Shown here: positions 17,460 to 26,371 of the stretch, in pieces
Layout of the letters: each line of letters starts with the position of its first letter
How positions within the stretch are numbered: position 1 is the first letter of the stretch
Origin: Rhizobium sp. Root1220
GTDB taxonomy: Bacteria > Pseudomonadota > Alphaproteobacteria > Rhizobiales > Rhizobiaceae
NCBI RefSeq assembly: GCF_001426265.1
Contig: NZ_LMDG01000034.1
Coordinates: 234,888-298,887, forward strand
Direction of reading: 5' to 3'
Length of the DNA stretch: 64,000 bases
Translations under genes and position numbers: made by a program
The notes under the pieces: model-generated
What the model was told of the DNA's origin: nothing
The model's database searches: none
The model's input: only the letters and a program-made list of their open reading frames with translations

Positions 17460-17957
17460 CTAACGCAGAAATTTCTCCATACGAAAGTTCTGCAATACCT
17501 GCCCGCGCTTTTCAACGATCTGGCGCGCCAGGACGACAAAGCCCCGTCCCTCAAAGAACAGCCGGGCGGTCAGGCTCGCGTCGGTCGACAGGCGCGAGAG
17601 ACCTTTCTCCTTTGCTGCTGCCTCCACCTTGGCCAGAAGCAAAGTGGCGGCGCCGACGCCTTGATGGTCAGGACACACGAACATCATGTCCAGGTTCCCC
17701 TTGGGCTCCAGATCAGCGAAGCCCACCGGCCCGGTCTTGTTCTCGACGATCCAGGTCGGCCTGCTCGATCGCCGTGCGGCCCAGGCACGATGGTCCTCGA
17801 CCGTCGCCCATGCATCCACCTGCGCCGGACTGTAGTCCTTCGATGCAACTTCCCGGATCGCCCTCAGGAAGATCTCGACGGTAGCCTCGGAGTCCGCTGG
17901 AGAATACGGCCTGATGGTGAACGCGGTTCTGGAATGCCTGCCATCATCGCTGTTCAC
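17460..17957 (-). CDS. GNAT family N-acetyltransferase (YafP-like)
   Basis: A 165-residue acetyltransferase. FTIRPYSPADSEATVEIF forms the first strand and helix, VGFADLE and GNLDMMFVCPDHQGVGAATLL form the central strand and acetyl-CoA loop, and ARLFFEGRGFV is the C-terminal signature. Length and spacing resemble YafP-type enzymes, some of which act on toxic aromatic amines or serine residues, but no substrate can be assigned. It lies between the cyclase and the 2-hydroxyacid dehydrogenase on the same strand, only 13 nt after the latter, so it may end that operon. Confidence 0.82.
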   Translation of the reverse strand: MNSDDGRHSRTAFTIRPYSPADSEATVEIFLRAIREVASKDYSPAQVDAWATVEDHRAWAARRSSRPTWIVENKTGPVGFADLEPKGNLDMMFVCPDHQGVGAATLLLAKVEAAAKEKGLSRLSTDASLTARLFFEGRGFVVLARQIVEKRGQVLQNFRMEKFLR

Positions 17958-17970
17958 GCATCCCTCCGCT

Positions 17971-18918
17971 CTACGTCTTGACCGGCGTTTCCGGAACTGG
18001 CGTCAATGCCCTTCCCTTTGCAAACCATTCTGTGAGGTTATCCACGACGAGGTCCGCCATCGCATTGCGTGTCGGCACCGAGCCCGAGGCGATGTGCGGC
18101 AAGAGGACTGCATTCGGCAGCGCCAAAAGCGCTGGCGGGATGTTCGGCTCGTCGTAGAAAACATCGAGGCCCGCGGCGCCGAGGACGCCGGAGGCCAACG
18201 CCGCGACAAGCGCATCCTGATCCACCGACCATCCGCGCCCGACGTTGATGAAGACGCCCTCAGGACCCAGTGCCGCGAGAATATCGGCATTGATCGTCTT
18301 GTGGGTCTGCGGCGTCTTCGGAACGATGGCGATCAGCGTATCGACGGCTTCGGCGAGATCCTTGAGTGTTGGGTAGTAGTCGTAAGACACATCGGCGTTG
18401 CGCGACCGGGTGTGATAACTGACCTTCACCTTAAAGGGTTCCAGCCGCAGGGCGATCTCCTGGCCGATGCGGCCAAGGCCATAGATGCCGACGTGCCGCC
18501 CCTTGAGCGAAAACCGCGACAGCGGATAATTCTGCCCCGGCTTCCAGTTACCGGCACGCAGCCAGTTTTCTGCGCGCGGAAGCTCTCGGATCGCGTTGAG
18601 AAGCAAACCGATCGCGGTGTCCGCGACTTCGTCGTTGAGCACGTCGGGCGTGTTGGTGACGACGATCCCGGTGGACGCCGCATGCTTGGCATCGACTCCG
18701 TCATAGCCTACCCCGAAGCTCGAAATCACCTCGACGTTCGGCAACGCGTCGATCGCCGCCGCGCCAAACCCACCGGAAACCGCTACACCGCGAATACGCC
18801 CGGCGGTCTCGGCATCGAGCGTCGAGACGTCGGCCTGGATGACATCGAAGGTTTCCTTCAGGCGCGCGAGAACGCGCTCGTGTATCTTCCCCGGGACGAG
18901 AATAGCGATGCGGGACAT
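17971..18918 (-). CDS. D-isomer-specific 2-hydroxyacid dehydrogenase (GhrB-like)
   Basis: A 315-residue NAD(P)-dependent dehydrogenase. The nucleotide loop is GIYGLGRIGQE near 150, the catalytic Arg is in INVGRG near 232, the Glu in FYDEPNIP near 258 and the His in LLPHIASGS near 282, so the R-E-H triad is complete. Length and motifs fit glyoxylate/hydroxypyruvate reductases. The second of two close ATGs was chosen because GAGGA is 7 nt upstream. It follows the LacI regulator by 18 nt on the same strand, implying that an acid or its sugar precursor is the inducer. Confidence 0.87.
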   Translation of the reverse strand: MSRIAILVPGKIHERVLARLKETFDVIQADVSTLDAETAGRIRGVAVSGGFGAAAIDALPNVEVISSFGVGYDGVDAKHAASTGIVVTNTPDVLNDEVADTAIGLLLNAIRELPRAENWLRAGNWKPGQNYPLSRFSLKGRHVGIYGLGRIGQEIALRLEPFKVKVSYHTRSRNADVSYDYYPTLKDLAEAVDTLIAIVPKTPQTHKTINADILAALGPEGVFINVGRGWSVDQDALVAALASGVLGAAGLDVFYDEPNIPPALLALPNAVLLPHIASGSVPTRNAMADLVVDNLTEWFAKGRALTPVPETPVKT

Positions 18919-18936
18919 GGGCATTTCCTCTGTGAT

Positions 18937-19959
18937 CTACAGGCGTGCCCTATAGGGGCTGGTGGATTGGCGGATGCGCATCTCGGGCTTGATGAGATGG
19001 ATACCGTCGGGCTCGTGACTGCCGGCCAGGCGGTCGAGCAGGGCGCGGGCAGCAAGCCGCCCGACCTCGGCCTGACCGTTCCAGACGGTTGTCAGCGCCG
19101 GCATCGAGATCGAGGCTTCCTCGAGGTCATCGTAGCCGGTGACGGAAATATCGGTGCCCGGCACCAGGCCGGCGCGGGCGATGCCATTCATCAGGCCGAT
19201 CGCCACCAGATCGTTCCAGCACACTGCCGCCGTGGGTTTCTGCGGCAATGACAGGAAATGCACCGCGGCCTCGAAGCCGCCCTGCATCGAGCGCGGGCCG
19301 GGAAGGCGCAGCCCCGGATCGACTTCGATCTCTGCCTTGCGCAGTGCGTTTACGTAACCCTGGTAACGATCGCGACCGGTCGAGGTCTGATCGGTCCCGC
19401 CGATCATCGCAATGGAACGATGGCCGAGCCCGATCAGGTGATTGGTCGCAAGCGAGATGCCGTAGCTGTCGTCGCCACGAAAGGTCGGCAAGTCCGAGCC
19501 CTCCAGCGAGCGCGCGACCAGGATCGCCGGCATGCCGTTATCCTCGGCAAGCTGCATGTCCTCGGGAGGCGTGCCGATTGCCGGCGACATGATAACGCCG
19601 TCGCCGCCGAGCTGCAGCAGCGTCTCGATGAACGTCCGCTGCTTTTCGACGGAGTCGTAGTGATTGGACAGAATGAAGGTGTGTCGGCTGCGGTCGAGCT
19701 CGCTCTCGATGGCCTTGAGGATTTCCCCGTAGAACGGGTTCATGATGTCGTGCACGACGACGCCGATAATGCCTGATCGGGAGGTCCGAAGGCTGGCGGC
19801 GCGGCGATTATAGATATAACCGAGGGCGCGCGCCTGCTCCTTGATCTTGTCACGCGTAGCACCGGCAACGAGCGGGCTGTCGCGTAAGGCCAGGGATACG
19901 GTTGCTGTGGAAATACCGAGTGTTTCGGCAATGGTAGAAAGCTTGATCTTCTGAGCCAC
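18937..19959 (-). CDS. LacI family transcriptional regulator
   Basis: A 340-residue repressor. The N-terminal helix-turn-helix is LSTIAETLGISTATVSLALR (7-26), followed by the hinge segment ending AASLRTSRSG. Then comes a periplasmic-binding-protein-like sensor domain (62-340) with GVVVHDIMNPFYGEI at its start. It is the first gene of a two- or three-gene unit with the 2-hydroxyacid dehydrogenase and acetyltransferase. A palindrome at 20022-20041 upstream is a likely autoregulatory operator. The ligand cannot be inferred beyond a sugar or sugar acid. Confidence 0.9.
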   Translation of the reverse strand: MAQKIKLSTIAETLGISTATVSLALRDSPLVAGATRDKIKEQARALGYIYNRRAASLRTSRSGIIGVVVHDIMNPFYGEILKAIESELDRSRHTFILSNHYDSVEKQRTFIETLLQLGGDGVIMSPAIGTPPEDMQLAEDNGMPAILVARSLEGSDLPTFRGDDSYGISLATNHLIGLGHRSIAMIGGTDQTSTGRDRYQGYVNALRKAEIEVDPGLRLPGPRSMQGGFEAAVHFLSLPQKPTAAVCWNDLVAIGLMNGIARAGLVPGTDISVTGYDDLEEASISMPALTTVWNGQAEVGRLAARALLDRLAGSHEPDGIHLIKPEMRIRQSTSPYRARL

Positions 19960-20021
19960 GTGTCCTCCCCAGGCAACGCGCAGTCTTCACCCGGCCATGG
20001 AAAAACCAGACGCATTAAAAT

Positions 20022-20041
20022 GTTTAATTAAAAGATTAAAC
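20022..20041. promoter_or_regulatory. Candidate operator upstream of the LacI-dehydrogenase unit
   Basis: GTTTAAT, 6-nt spacer, ATTAAAC: perfect 7-bp arms, 63 nt upstream of the LacI gene start. Its position fits autoregulation. The AT-only core differs from the usual CG-centred LacI operator. Confidence 0.45.
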
Positions 20042-20073
20042 GCAGGGAGGCAATTCGTAATTTCACAAATCCG

Positions 20074-20586
20074 TCAGATTTCGTCGGGTTCTTCGAGTTG
20101 AATGGCCTCTGCCTGAAGGTTGCCGTCCATCGCCTTCAGCAGGCGGACGAGATTGCGGATTTCCTTTTCTGAAAACTCCTGCGTTGCCAGCCGGTCGCAG
20201 GCTGAAGCGGCCATCTCGATCGCCTGGACGCTGCCACGCCCCAATTCGGTGAGATAGACCTTGGTCAGCCGCGCATCGTCGGCATCCGCCTTGCGCTCGA
20301 GGAAGCCCTGCGCCTCCATCCGTCCGATGGTGCGGGTCATTGTCGGCGCCTTGACGCCGAGTTTCTGGGCGAGACCGCCGGCGGTCATGCCGTCACTTTC
20401 GGCGAGCAGAAGGATCACCCCGTCCTGACCGGCATAGAGGCCGCTCTCGAGAAGGTTGCGCGACAGCACGGTGCGCATGGACCGGGCAGCCTGGATCAAA
20501 GCCGGCGAAAGATCGACAACCGTGTATTCGGTGTGGTCCTTCTTCTTGGATTTCTGCTTCTTCCCGTCCTTGCTCTTCTTTCCCAT
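20074..20586 (-). CDS. MarR family transcriptional regulator
   Basis: A 170-residue winged-helix regulator. The core includes GLYAGQDGVILLL, the recognition helix LGVKAPTMTRTIGRMEAQGFLER and the wing ADADDARLTKVYLTELG, all standard for MarR. A lysine-rich N-terminal tail (KKSKDGKKQKSKKKDH) is unusual and may add non-specific DNA contacts. The second of two ATGs was chosen because AAAGGG sits 6 nt upstream. The creatininase-family gene is divergent from it; an inverted repeat between the two starts is a candidate operator. Confidence 0.85.
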   Translation of the reverse strand: MGKKSKDGKKQKSKKKDHTEYTVVDLSPALIQAARSMRTVLSRNLLESGLYAGQDGVILLLAESDGMTAGGLAQKLGVKAPTMTRTIGRMEAQGFLERKADADDARLTKVYLTELGRGSVQAIEMAASACDRLATQEFSEKEIRNLVRLLKAMDGNLQAEAIQLEEPDEI

Positions 20587-20624
20587 CGCCATCCCTTTGA
20601 TCTTTAAGCTTTGAGAGCGCTACG

Positions 20625-20653
20625 TTATGACATTGCGCATGATCTCGTCATAA
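20625..20653. promoter_or_regulatory. Inverted repeat between marR and creatininase genes
   Basis: TTATGAC, 15-nt spacer, GTCATAA: perfect 7-bp arms within the 85-bp divergent promoter. It could bind the MarR dimer or overlap the two promoters. Confidence 0.4.
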
Positions 20654-20671
20654 ACAAGGGGCATTAGCCGG

Positions 20672-21484
20672 ATGATTGTGCCTTCACCAGACTTCGAAGA
20701 CAACGACCCGAGCCTCGTACCCGCCGACCGCAACCGGTGGATCGCCGTCCTGCCGCTCGGCGCCCACGAACAGCACGGTCCGCACCTGCCCTTCGACACC
20801 GACACCCTGATAGCCGAAGGCATCGTTGCCCGGCTTAAATCCGCGCTGCCGGCCGGACTGCCTGTGACGTTTCTATCGGCGGAAACGACCGGTTATTCCA
20901 TCGAGCATATGGACGTGGCAGGCACGCGAACGCTGGGCTTCCACGAGGCCGCCGATCGCTGGTTGGCTATTGCCCAGAGGCTATCCGCGCAGGGCATTCG
21001 CAAGCTCGTGTTGCTCAACGCGCACGGCGGCAACTCTCCGCTGATGACCATCGTTGCAACCGAAGCCCGCGTCCGGTTCGACATGCTGGTCGTTGCCACC
21101 AGTTGGACCCGATTTGGCCTGCCGCCGGGCATCATCTCGCCAGAGGCCAAGGCAATCGACATCCACGGCGGCGATATCGAGACGTCGGTGATGCTGGCCC
21201 TGCATGCCGACAAGGTGGACATGGATAAGGCCGCGAATTTTCCGTCACGGCAATCCGAGTTTGCCGCCCGCTTCACGCACTTGCGTGCCTACGGCCCGCA
21301 TGCGTTCGGATGGAAGATGTCCGACCTCAACCCCCAGGGTGTCGCAGGCAATGCAGCAGCAGCCACAGCGGCAAAAGGCGAAGCGTTAATCGCCCACTCC
21401 GTGAAGGGGCTCGTGGAATTGCTGCAGGATGTGGATGCATTTGATGCATCCGAGCTCGGCCGGAGCGAACCAGGCGCAATGTGA
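20672..21484 (+). CDS. Creatininase family amidohydrolase
   Basis: A 270-residue metal-dependent amidohydrolase. The family motifs are present: LPLGAHEQHGPHLPFDTDT (Glu and His metal ligands) near 27-45, NAHGGNSPLM near 115-124 and DIHGGDIETS near 163-172. Relatives include creatinine amidohydrolase, formamide hydrolases of flavin synthesis and the MftE peptidase. No creatine or mycofactocin genes are nearby, so the substrate is open. The start has only a weak ribosome site. The MarR regulator is divergent and probably controls it. Confidence 0.85.
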   Translation: MIVPSPDFEDNDPSLVPADRNRWIAVLPLGAHEQHGPHLPFDTDTLIAEGIVARLKSALPAGLPVTFLSAETTGYSIEHMDVAGTRTLGFHEAADRWLAIAQRLSAQGIRKLVLLNAHGGNSPLMTIVATEARVRFDMLVVATSWTRFGLPPGIISPEAKAIDIHGGDIETSVMLALHADKVDMDKAANFPSRQSEFAARFTHLRAYGPHAFGWKMSDLNPQGVAGNAAAATAAKGEALIAHSVKGLVELLQDVDAFDASELGRSEPGAM

Positions 21485-21494
21485 TCTTATAACA
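21485..21494. promoter_or_regulatory. Possible Zur box upstream of the CobW gene
   Basis: TCTTATAACA differs by one base from the palindrome TGTTATAACA that resembles the core of alphaproteobacterial Zur sites. It lies 99 nt before the CobW start. The link to zinc comes from the His-rich CobW product and remains inference. Confidence 0.35.
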
Positions 21495-21592
21495 TACAAA
21501 ACCCTTTGAACTGCCGCGCTCAACTCCTTATATGTGACCGACGAATTTTTGCCCGGGTTCCCCTGGACAAGCCCCCATCCTTCGAGGTTCTC

Positions 21593-22696
21593 ATGACCGA
21601 CGCAATCGCCACGCAGCAGAAGCCTATCCCCGTTACCGTCCTCACCGGCTACCTCGGTGCCGGCAAGACGACGTTGCTCAACCGCATCCTGTCGGAAAAC
21701 CACGGCAAGAAATATGCGGTCATCGTCAATGAATTCGGCGAGATCGGCATCGACAACGACCTGATCGTCGAGTCCGACGAAGAGATCTACGAGATGAACA
21801 ACGGCTGCGTCTGCTGCACCGTGCGCGGTGACCTGATCCGCGTCGTCGAAGGCCTGATGCGGCGCCCGGGCCGTTTCGACGGCATCATTGTCGAAACGAC
21901 CGGCCTTGCCGATCCTGTGCCGGTCGCCCAGACCTTCTTCATGGATGACGACGTGCGCGCCAAGACAGAGCTGGACGCCGTTGTCGCCCTCGTCGACGCA
22001 AAGCACCTGCCGCTGCGCCTGAAGGACAGCCGCGAGGCGGAAGACCAGATCGCCTTCGCCGACGTCGTGCTCATCAACAAGACCGACCTCGTCACGCCTG
22101 AAGAGTTGGCGCAGATCGAGGATATCGTCCGTGCCATCAACCCATCGGCCCGCGTCTACAAGACCAGTCGCTCCGGCGTCGATCTTGCCCGGGTGCTCGA
22201 TCAGGGCGCCTTCAATCTGGAGCGCGCGCTGGAGAACGACCCGCATTTCCTCGATCATGACCATGACGACCATATCTGCGGTCCAGATTGCGATCACGAC
22301 CACCATCACCACGCACATGGTCACGATCATGACCATGATCATCACGACCATGAGCATGACCACCATCACCACGGCGCCGTGTCGCCGATCCATGACGTGA
22401 CGGTACAGTCAGTATCGCTGCGCGGCGGCGAGATGAATCCGGAACGTTTCTTCCCCTGGATCCAGAAGATCACCCAGACGCAGGGCCCGAACATCCTACG
22501 CCTCAAGGGCATCATCGCGTTCAAGGACGATCCCGAGCGCTATGTCGTTCAGGGCGTGCATATGATCGTCGAAGGCGATCACCAGCGTCCATGGAAAGAG
22601 GGCGAGAAGCACGATACGCGCCTCGTCTTCATTGGTCGCGAACTCGACCGAGAAAAGCTTGAGGCATCCTTCAAGGCATGCGAGGCCGCCGCCTGA
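21593..22696 (+). CDS. CobW/COG0523 family zinc GTPase, histidine-rich
   Basis: A 367-residue P-loop GTPase metallochaperone. GYLGAGKTT at 19-27 is the Walker A loop, NNGCVCC ending at Cys75 is the metal-binding CxCC motif and NKTD at 162-165 gives guanine specificity. Residues 221-260 form a His/Asp stretch with 20 histidines in 40 residues. A CobW C-terminal domain follows. This architecture belongs to the ZagA/YciC-type proteins that deliver zinc to client enzymes during zinc limitation. It overlaps the WD40 gene by one base of its stop, so the two are co-translated. Confidence 0.9.
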   Translation: MTDAIATQQKPIPVTVLTGYLGAGKTTLLNRILSENHGKKYAVIVNEFGEIGIDNDLIVESDEEIYEMNNGCVCCTVRGDLIRVVEGLMRRPGRFDGIIVETTGLADPVPVAQTFFMDDDVRAKTELDAVVALVDAKHLPLRLKDSREAEDQIAFADVVLINKTDLVTPEELAQIEDIVRAINPSARVYKTSRSGVDLARVLDQGAFNLERALENDPHFLDHDHDDHICGPDCDHDHHHHAHGHDHDHDHHDHEHDHHHHGAVSPIHDVTVQSVSLRGGEMNPERFFPWIQKITQTQGPNILRLKGIIAFKDDPERYVVQGVHMIVEGDHQRPWKEGEKHDTRLVFIGRELDREKLEASFKACEAAA

Positions 22697-23685
22697 TGCC
22701 GACAGTTGCCCCGTTCGATCTCGACGGCCATATCCTGGCCGTCGAATTTTTAGGTGATGTCCCCTTCTTCGCCAATGCCACCGGCAGCTTTCACCGGCTG
22801 GACGGCACCGAGAAGGTCACGGAAGCCCATCGGGGCATGATCGCCTGCATTCGAGATCCCTATAGCGAAAGCCTGATTTCAGGCGGAGAAGACGGCAAGG
22901 TGCTGCGTGTCTCGGCTGATGGTGGCGTGACCGAGCTTGCCAACGCCCCGCGCAAATGGATTTCCCAACTTGCCGCAGGCCCGCAGGGCGCGGTCGCCTA
23001 CTCGTATGGCAAGAGCTCCATCGTCCGTCTCGCCGACGGCACGACAAAGGAATTTGCGGAAGAACGCACCGTCGAAGGTCTCGCCTTCGCGCCGAAGGGC
23101 ATGCGGATCGCCGCCGCCCGTTACAACGGCGTGTCGATGCACTGGGTCGGAACGGATGCAAAGCCGGTCGACCTCGAATGGAAAGGCGCACATACCGGCG
23201 TCACGTTCTCGCCGGATGGCAACTTCCTGGTGACGACGATGCAGGAAAACGCCCTGCACGGCTGGAAGCTCGACGCCAAGGCCGGTGCCGACGCCCGCCA
23301 CATGCGCATGACCGGCTACCCCTCCAAGGTGAAGTCGCTCTCCTGGTCCGCCAAGGGCAAGTGGCTCGCCTCGTCTGGCGCGCCGGCGGCGATCGTCTGG
23401 CCGTTCCAGGGGAAGGATGGCCCGATGGGCAAAGCCCCGCTCGAACTCGGCACCCGCGCCAACATCATGGCAACCGCCGTGAAATTCCATCCGGCCGAGG
23501 ACATCCTCGCCATCGGCTTCATCGACGGCATGATCCTTGCGGTCCGGATCGCGGACAAAAAGGAGGCCCTGCTCCGCCGTCCCGGCAAGGGCGCGATCAC
23601 GTCGATGAGCTGGAGCAAGAACGGCAAGCTGCTCGCCTTCGCCTCCGAAGCGGGCGATTGCGGGGTCGTCGACATCGCGGCTTAG
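22696..23685 (+). CDS. WD40 repeat protein partnered with CobW
   Basis: A 329-residue beta-propeller protein without a signal peptide. Repeating blades are seen as GHILAVEFLGD, EAHRGMIACI, ERTVEGLAFAPKG, THTGVTFSPDG-like units and KSLSWSAKGKWLA, with roughly seven repeats. It has no catalytic motif. Its start overlaps the stop of the CobW gene (TGATG), indicating tight coupling, and CobW-WD40 pairs are common in rhizobia. I infer a cytosolic scaffold that helps the GTPase meet its client, but no direct evidence is visible. Confidence 0.82.
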   Translation: MPTVAPFDLDGHILAVEFLGDVPFFANATGSFHRLDGTEKVTEAHRGMIACIRDPYSESLISGGEDGKVLRVSADGGVTELANAPRKWISQLAAGPQGAVAYSYGKSSIVRLADGTTKEFAEERTVEGLAFAPKGMRIAAARYNGVSMHWVGTDAKPVDLEWKGAHTGVTFSPDGNFLVTTMQENALHGWKLDAKAGADARHMRMTGYPSKVKSLSWSAKGKWLASSGAPAAIVWPFQGKDGPMGKAPLELGTRANIMATAVKFHPAEDILAIGFIDGMILAVRIADKKEALLRRPGKGAITSMSWSKNGKLLAFASEAGDCGVVDIAA

Positions 23686-23702
23686 CCACAACGGACGGCG
23701 GG

Positions 23703-24155
23703 ATGCGGCAGCCCGACATCATAAGGCTTGAGATGGAACATATGCGAGACGCCGCAATGCTGCGACGTCTCGCTCTTTGGGCGCGGCTCCCTTGGCTGTC
23801 GGACGTTCACACTCCGGAAGAAGACAAGGACTACTGGCGCACGCAGCTCCTGCCCCGCCGCACCATACTCGGCGCTATCTTGGACCACCGGCTCGTCGGT
23901 GTTATCGCCTATGGCGAAAACGAAATCGAACAGCTCTATGTCCTCCCCGACTTTCAGGCGAAGGGCATTGGCACGCTGCTCCTTCAGCGGGCTCAGGAAG
24001 ATATGGACGAGATAACGCTCTGGACGTTTCAAAGGAACGCCACCGCGCGACGCTTCTACGAGCGCCACGGCTTTGTCGCCCAGAAAGAGACGGACGGTGC
24101 CCGCAACGAGGAGCGGGAGCCAGATGTTCTCTATCACTGGCGCCGGCTGCCGTAG
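23703..24155 (+). CDS. GNAT family N-acetyltransferase
   Basis: A 150-residue acetyltransferase. Seen are GAILDHRLVGVIAYGE, the central strand IEQLYVLPDFQAKGIGTLLL with the Q-x-x-G-I-G acetyl-CoA loop, and ATARRFYERHGF near the C-terminus. The ATG follows a purine-rich GGACGGCGGG. It starts 17 nt after the WD40 gene on the same strand and may be co-transcribed with the zinc operon, though a functional link is not evident. The acceptor is unknown. Confidence 0.83.
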   Translation: MRQPDIIRLEMEHMRDAAMLRRLALWARLPWLSDVHTPEEDKDYWRTQLLPRRTILGAILDHRLVGVIAYGENEIEQLYVLPDFQAKGIGTLLLQRAQEDMDEITLWTFQRNATARRFYERHGFVAQKETDGARNEEREPDVLYHWRRLP

Positions 24156-24187
24156 ATGTAACGACATCGCCCGACGCTTGGGCGGCC

Positions 24188-25345
24188 TTACGCCGCTTGC
24201 TCGCGCCCTGACCACGCTTCGACACGGTTCCTGCCCTGGCGTTTGGAATAATAGAGGGCCTCATCGGCTTTCTGCAGAAGCCGCTCGAAACCGCCGTCGT
24301 CGGGTGTAGAGATAGCGACGCCGATGCTAAGCGTGGGAATGATCGTCAACCCAGGCACTTGCGATGCGGCCGACGCAAAAGCCAAACGTATGCGTTCCGC
24401 GGCGCCCACGGCACCATCGTCTGCTACATCTTTCAGGACCGCCAGGAATTCGTCGCCCCCGAGGCGGGCGAGCAGATCGCCGGGGCGCAGCGCACTCTCC
24501 GCCACCTGGACAAGGAGTTTGAGCATCTGGTCGCCGACCACATGGCCATGAAGGTCGTTCAGCTGTTTGAAATGGTCGATGTCGATGGCCAGCAATGCCA
24601 GCGATTGCGTCTTCCTCTCCGACAGACGCTGCGCCAGGCCGCCGCGGTTCAGTGCGCCGGTCAGCGAATCGTAGTGCGCCAGGCCAATTAGCTGGTTTCT
24701 ACTGCGCTCCGCCGCCATTAGCACGATCACCATGCTACGCAGCGCCATGAAGACCACGGCAGTAGCGGCCATCCAGCCATGCGCCATGCTACTTCCGAAC
24801 GGATTGGGTCCACCGATTTCGCCCGTGGCCGCAAGAAGACCGCGAACGAAAAAGATCGCCGCCGTTGGTACGTAGAGCCATGCGAGAAGGCCGGCTGAGA
24901 ACAGTTTCTCGCGCCGAAAAATGCCCACGCCCTCTCGCAGGACGGCGAGGTCACAGACACAGCAAACGATGGAAACATAGAGAAGCCGTTCCGACACGGC
25001 GCTCGGATCGATCGTGAACATCAAAACGGGTAAGCTGATACAAGCAACGACAAGCGCGCAATAGCGCTTTTCGACCGGGCGGTCCGCAAAGACCCGGACG
25101 GCAAAGACCATCAGCACATAGCCCACGATCGTCATGACGTTACCGGCATCCACCGAGATGAAGGAAGGAGCCACCTCTCGCAAGGCGACGCAAAACGAAC
25201 CGATACCGACTAGGAGATTGCTCGCACCCCACCAGGCCGGCCAGCGTCCGAAACGCCCAGTATGATGGGCCGCCAGGTGAACGCTGCCGAGGACCAGGCA
25301 TGTCATAGCAGAAACGACGTAAATCGTCCGCAGATCCAGAATCAT
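24188..25345 (-). CDS. Membrane diguanylate cyclase (GGDEF)
   Basis: A 385-residue protein. Six or seven membrane helices occupy residues 1-215, and a GGDEF domain fills 225-375. The active-site loop is intact (RLGGDEFLAVL, about 296-300), and an RxxD product-inhibition site (RPGD) lies five residues upstream, so it should make c-di-GMP and be inhibited by it. ALDIDHFKQLND-like metal-site sequence is present as AIDIDHFKQLND. There is no EAL domain. The ATG was taken because GAGGGG precedes it; a TTG 12 nt earlier is an alternative. It is convergent with the acetyltransferase. Confidence 0.9.
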   Translation of the reverse strand: MILDLRTIYVVSAMTCLVLGSVHLAAHHTGRFGRWPAWWGASNLLVGIGSFCVALREVAPSFISVDAGNVMTIVGYVLMVFAVRVFADRPVEKRYCALVVACISLPVLMFTIDPSAVSERLLYVSIVCCVCDLAVLREGVGIFRREKLFSAGLLAWLYVPTAAIFFVRGLLAATGEIGGPNPFGSSMAHGWMAATAVVFMALRSMVIVLMAAERSRNQLIGLAHYDSLTGALNRGGLAQRLSERKTQSLALLAIDIDHFKQLNDLHGHVVGDQMLKLLVQVAESALRPGDLLARLGGDEFLAVLKDVADDGAVGAAERIRLAFASAASQVPGLTIIPTLSIGVAISTPDDGGFERLLQKADEALYYSKRQGRNRVEAWSGREQAA

Positions 25346-25462
25346 CACGCCCCTCAAGATAGATGATTCGGGTCATACACCAGGTCGTTTGCAATTTGAT
25401 TTGGGCAGTGACTAAAATTTTAGGTGCCTATCAAAAGCCCGGGCGGAAGCCATTTCCACCAG

Positions 25463-25693
25463 TCATTGTCGCACGCACTCGCGCTTCATTTGGCTTCTTC
25501 TTTGTGCCTTGGTGAACTTCGCAATCATGCCGGCGGGGCACTTCTTGTCGTTATAGAAAACCGATTCGCCGGGAGCCAGCGTCGACAAGCTCGGCGGCGC
25601 GGTGACCACCTTCGTCGCCGCGCCTGCTGACGGGATGTCGAAAGCCACGCAAAGAAACGCAGCCGAAACGAGAATTGCGATCGCACGCGCCAT
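25463..25693 (-). CDS. Small secreted protein, DUF6719-like
   Basis: A 76-residue protein with a Sec signal peptide (MARAIAILVSAAFLCVAF, cleavage near AGAA, about residue 26). The mature part has LAPGESVFYNDKKCPAGMI and a later REC, a pattern resembling the DUF6719 family of small rhizobial periplasmic proteins with two cysteines that may form a disulfide. Function is unknown. Neither of two possible starts has a clear ribosome site; the ATG beginning MARA gives the better signal peptide, and one 12 nt earlier is also possible. Confidence 0.6.
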   Translation of the reverse strand: MARAIAILVSAAFLCVAFDIPSAGAATKVVTAPPSLSTLAPGESVFYNDKKCPAGMIAKFTKAQRRSQMKRECVRQ

Positions 25694-25708
25694 TGGAACA
25701 CCCATCAA

Positions 25709-26371
25709 TTATAGGTTGCTGATACATTGTGCTACAGGGCGCCAACGCACGCAAGCCGGCGTCGACTGGAATCACCGGTCCAAGCACCTGCCGTTTGAGC
25801 TCTGCCTGAGCGATAGGGAAGCTGCATTCATTTCGCTGAACAGCACCAGATACCGCGCTGGAGGAGTCTCCGCGACGGTCTCCGCAAGGTGGGAGCGGGC
25901 AGGTGGCTGCATGCCGGGATGGTAGATGTCAGGCGGTTCCGCCTGCCCGATCGCCTCAGGCTTTCCAGCTTGCCCAGATCGGCAGGAGCGTCTCCCGATC
26001 TGGTTTCGCGGGACAATCATCCGCCCTGACGGCGTCTGGTTGACCTTCCACGACCGCCATCGAGCGCCGAAATATGAACCGAAGGCGTACCGGTTCATGA
26101 ACCCGGCTCCCTGCTCGATGACGAGCCAACCATAACAAGCAAAGCGCCAGCGAGGAAAATTTCTGCTGAAATTTTCAGCCAAATGATTGAATTTGTTGCA
26201 ATTTGATACGAACAAACCATGAAAATCATCCTCACACGCCAACATCTCAGGTGTTGCTAAAATATCATTAATATTTGGTCTCACAGTTTTTTGTTCATCT
26301 GGCGTTCAGAAAACTCTTGGGAAAGCCAGTTTTTGAGCCCACATTGAAGGCCTGAGAATAGGAGTGCATGA
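25709..26371. other. Intergenic stretch, no confident gene
   Basis: About 660 bp. The first half is GC-rich; the part from 26160 to 26310 is clearly AT-richer and probably holds promoters. A 170-codon frame on the minus strand has no recognisable domain, an implausible composition and no ribosome site. I see no RNA gene here. Confidence 0.5.

Noticed and set aside
25772..26284. Minus-strand 170-codon frame in the 25.7-26.4 kb gap
   Set aside because: No ribosome site, odd composition and no recognisable fold. Kept as intergenic.
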